64,000 bases of DNA, taken from assembly GCA_046297835.1 (NCBI GenBank), contig JBKBHI010000002.1, forward strand, positions 310,001 to 374,000, given 5' to 3'. This DNA comes from CAMAVH01 sp046297835 (GTDB lineage: Bacteria; Pseudomonadota; Alphaproteobacteria; SMXQ01). Shown here piece by piece: positions 62,783-64,000 of the stretch. Each line of letters starts with the position of its first letter. Position 1 is the stretch's first letter. The notes below the pieces were generated by a model that saw nothing but the letters and a program-made list of their open reading frames with translations, had not been told where the DNA came from and made no database searches. The translations under genes were made by a program, and so were the position numbers.

Positions 62783-64000
<1,218 letters not shown>

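Overview
The window is a high-GC, gene-dense stretch of what looks like an alphaproteobacterial chromosome. Support for this comes from the order rpsT - (rhodanese) - dnaA - dnaN - recF - gyrB, an Irr-type Fur regulator with an Irr-type palindrome nearby, FNR/FixK-type operators, a complete cbb3 oxidase set (ccoNOQP-ccoGHIS), ubiquinone genes (ubiE, ubiB) and a largely aerobic-type cobalamin pathway. The genus cannot be resolved from the sequence alone. There are no transposases, prophage genes, CRISPR arrays, rRNAs or tRNAs that I could see.

Layout. 1-1161 is the 3' part of a HlyD-type adaptor of a type I exporter. 1255-20533 is a cobalamin island: cobT(-), cobS-cobC, a cobalamin riboswitch, cobP-cobW-cobN-cobO-cobQ, cobD(-), cbiX-cobH-cobL-cobI-cbiG/cobJ-cobM, cobK(-) and cobA. 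Most same-strand neighbours overlap by 1-4 bases. 20530-28409 (minus strand) holds ccoS, ccoI, ccoH, ccoG, ccoP, ccoQ, ccoO and ccoN behind an FNR-like site. 28655-31047 is a cyanide-insensitive bd-type quinol oxidase (cydAB). 31183-34733 holds cobB, a YcgN-type cysteine-cluster protein, a DapA-family aldolase and a zinc metallopeptidase-like protein. 34755-36965 is a class A penicillin-binding protein. 37135-46881 is the replication cluster on the minus strand, interrupted just after gyrB by an AT-rich 475-residue orphan gene. 47066-53426 carries enoyl-CoA hydratase, a small exported protein, mutM, ubiE, ubiB, coaBC and dut. 53488-57484 is a sulfur-flavoured group (Rrf2 regulator, cysK, moeB-like, DsrE-like), a GNAT acetyltransferase and an exported SH3 protein. 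57612-60862 is a DUF3501 / Hdr-like Fe-S / rubrerythrin set next to irr, with an Irr-type palindrome at the rubrerythrin promoter. 61067-64000 holds a nitronate-monooxygenase-like flavoprotein and the 3' part of pnp.

How it fits together. The corrin genes mix marks of late cobalt insertion (CobN, CobW, CobO, CobQ, CobB) with marks of early insertion (a long-form CbiX with an MxCxxC motif and His-rich tail, and full-length CbiG fused to CobJ). CobG/CobZ, CobF, CbiD and the chelatase ATPase subunits are not in the window. Two high-affinity terminal oxidase systems sit between cobA and cobB, giving the region a low-oxygen theme.

The strongest leads for something undescribed are the AT-rich orphan gene behind gyrB with a 95-base inverted-repeat element beside it, the Irr-linked rubrerythrin/Fe-S/DUF3501 set, a perfect FNR box in the unusually long region upstream of the rhodanese-dnaA pair, and the hybrid corrin pathway.
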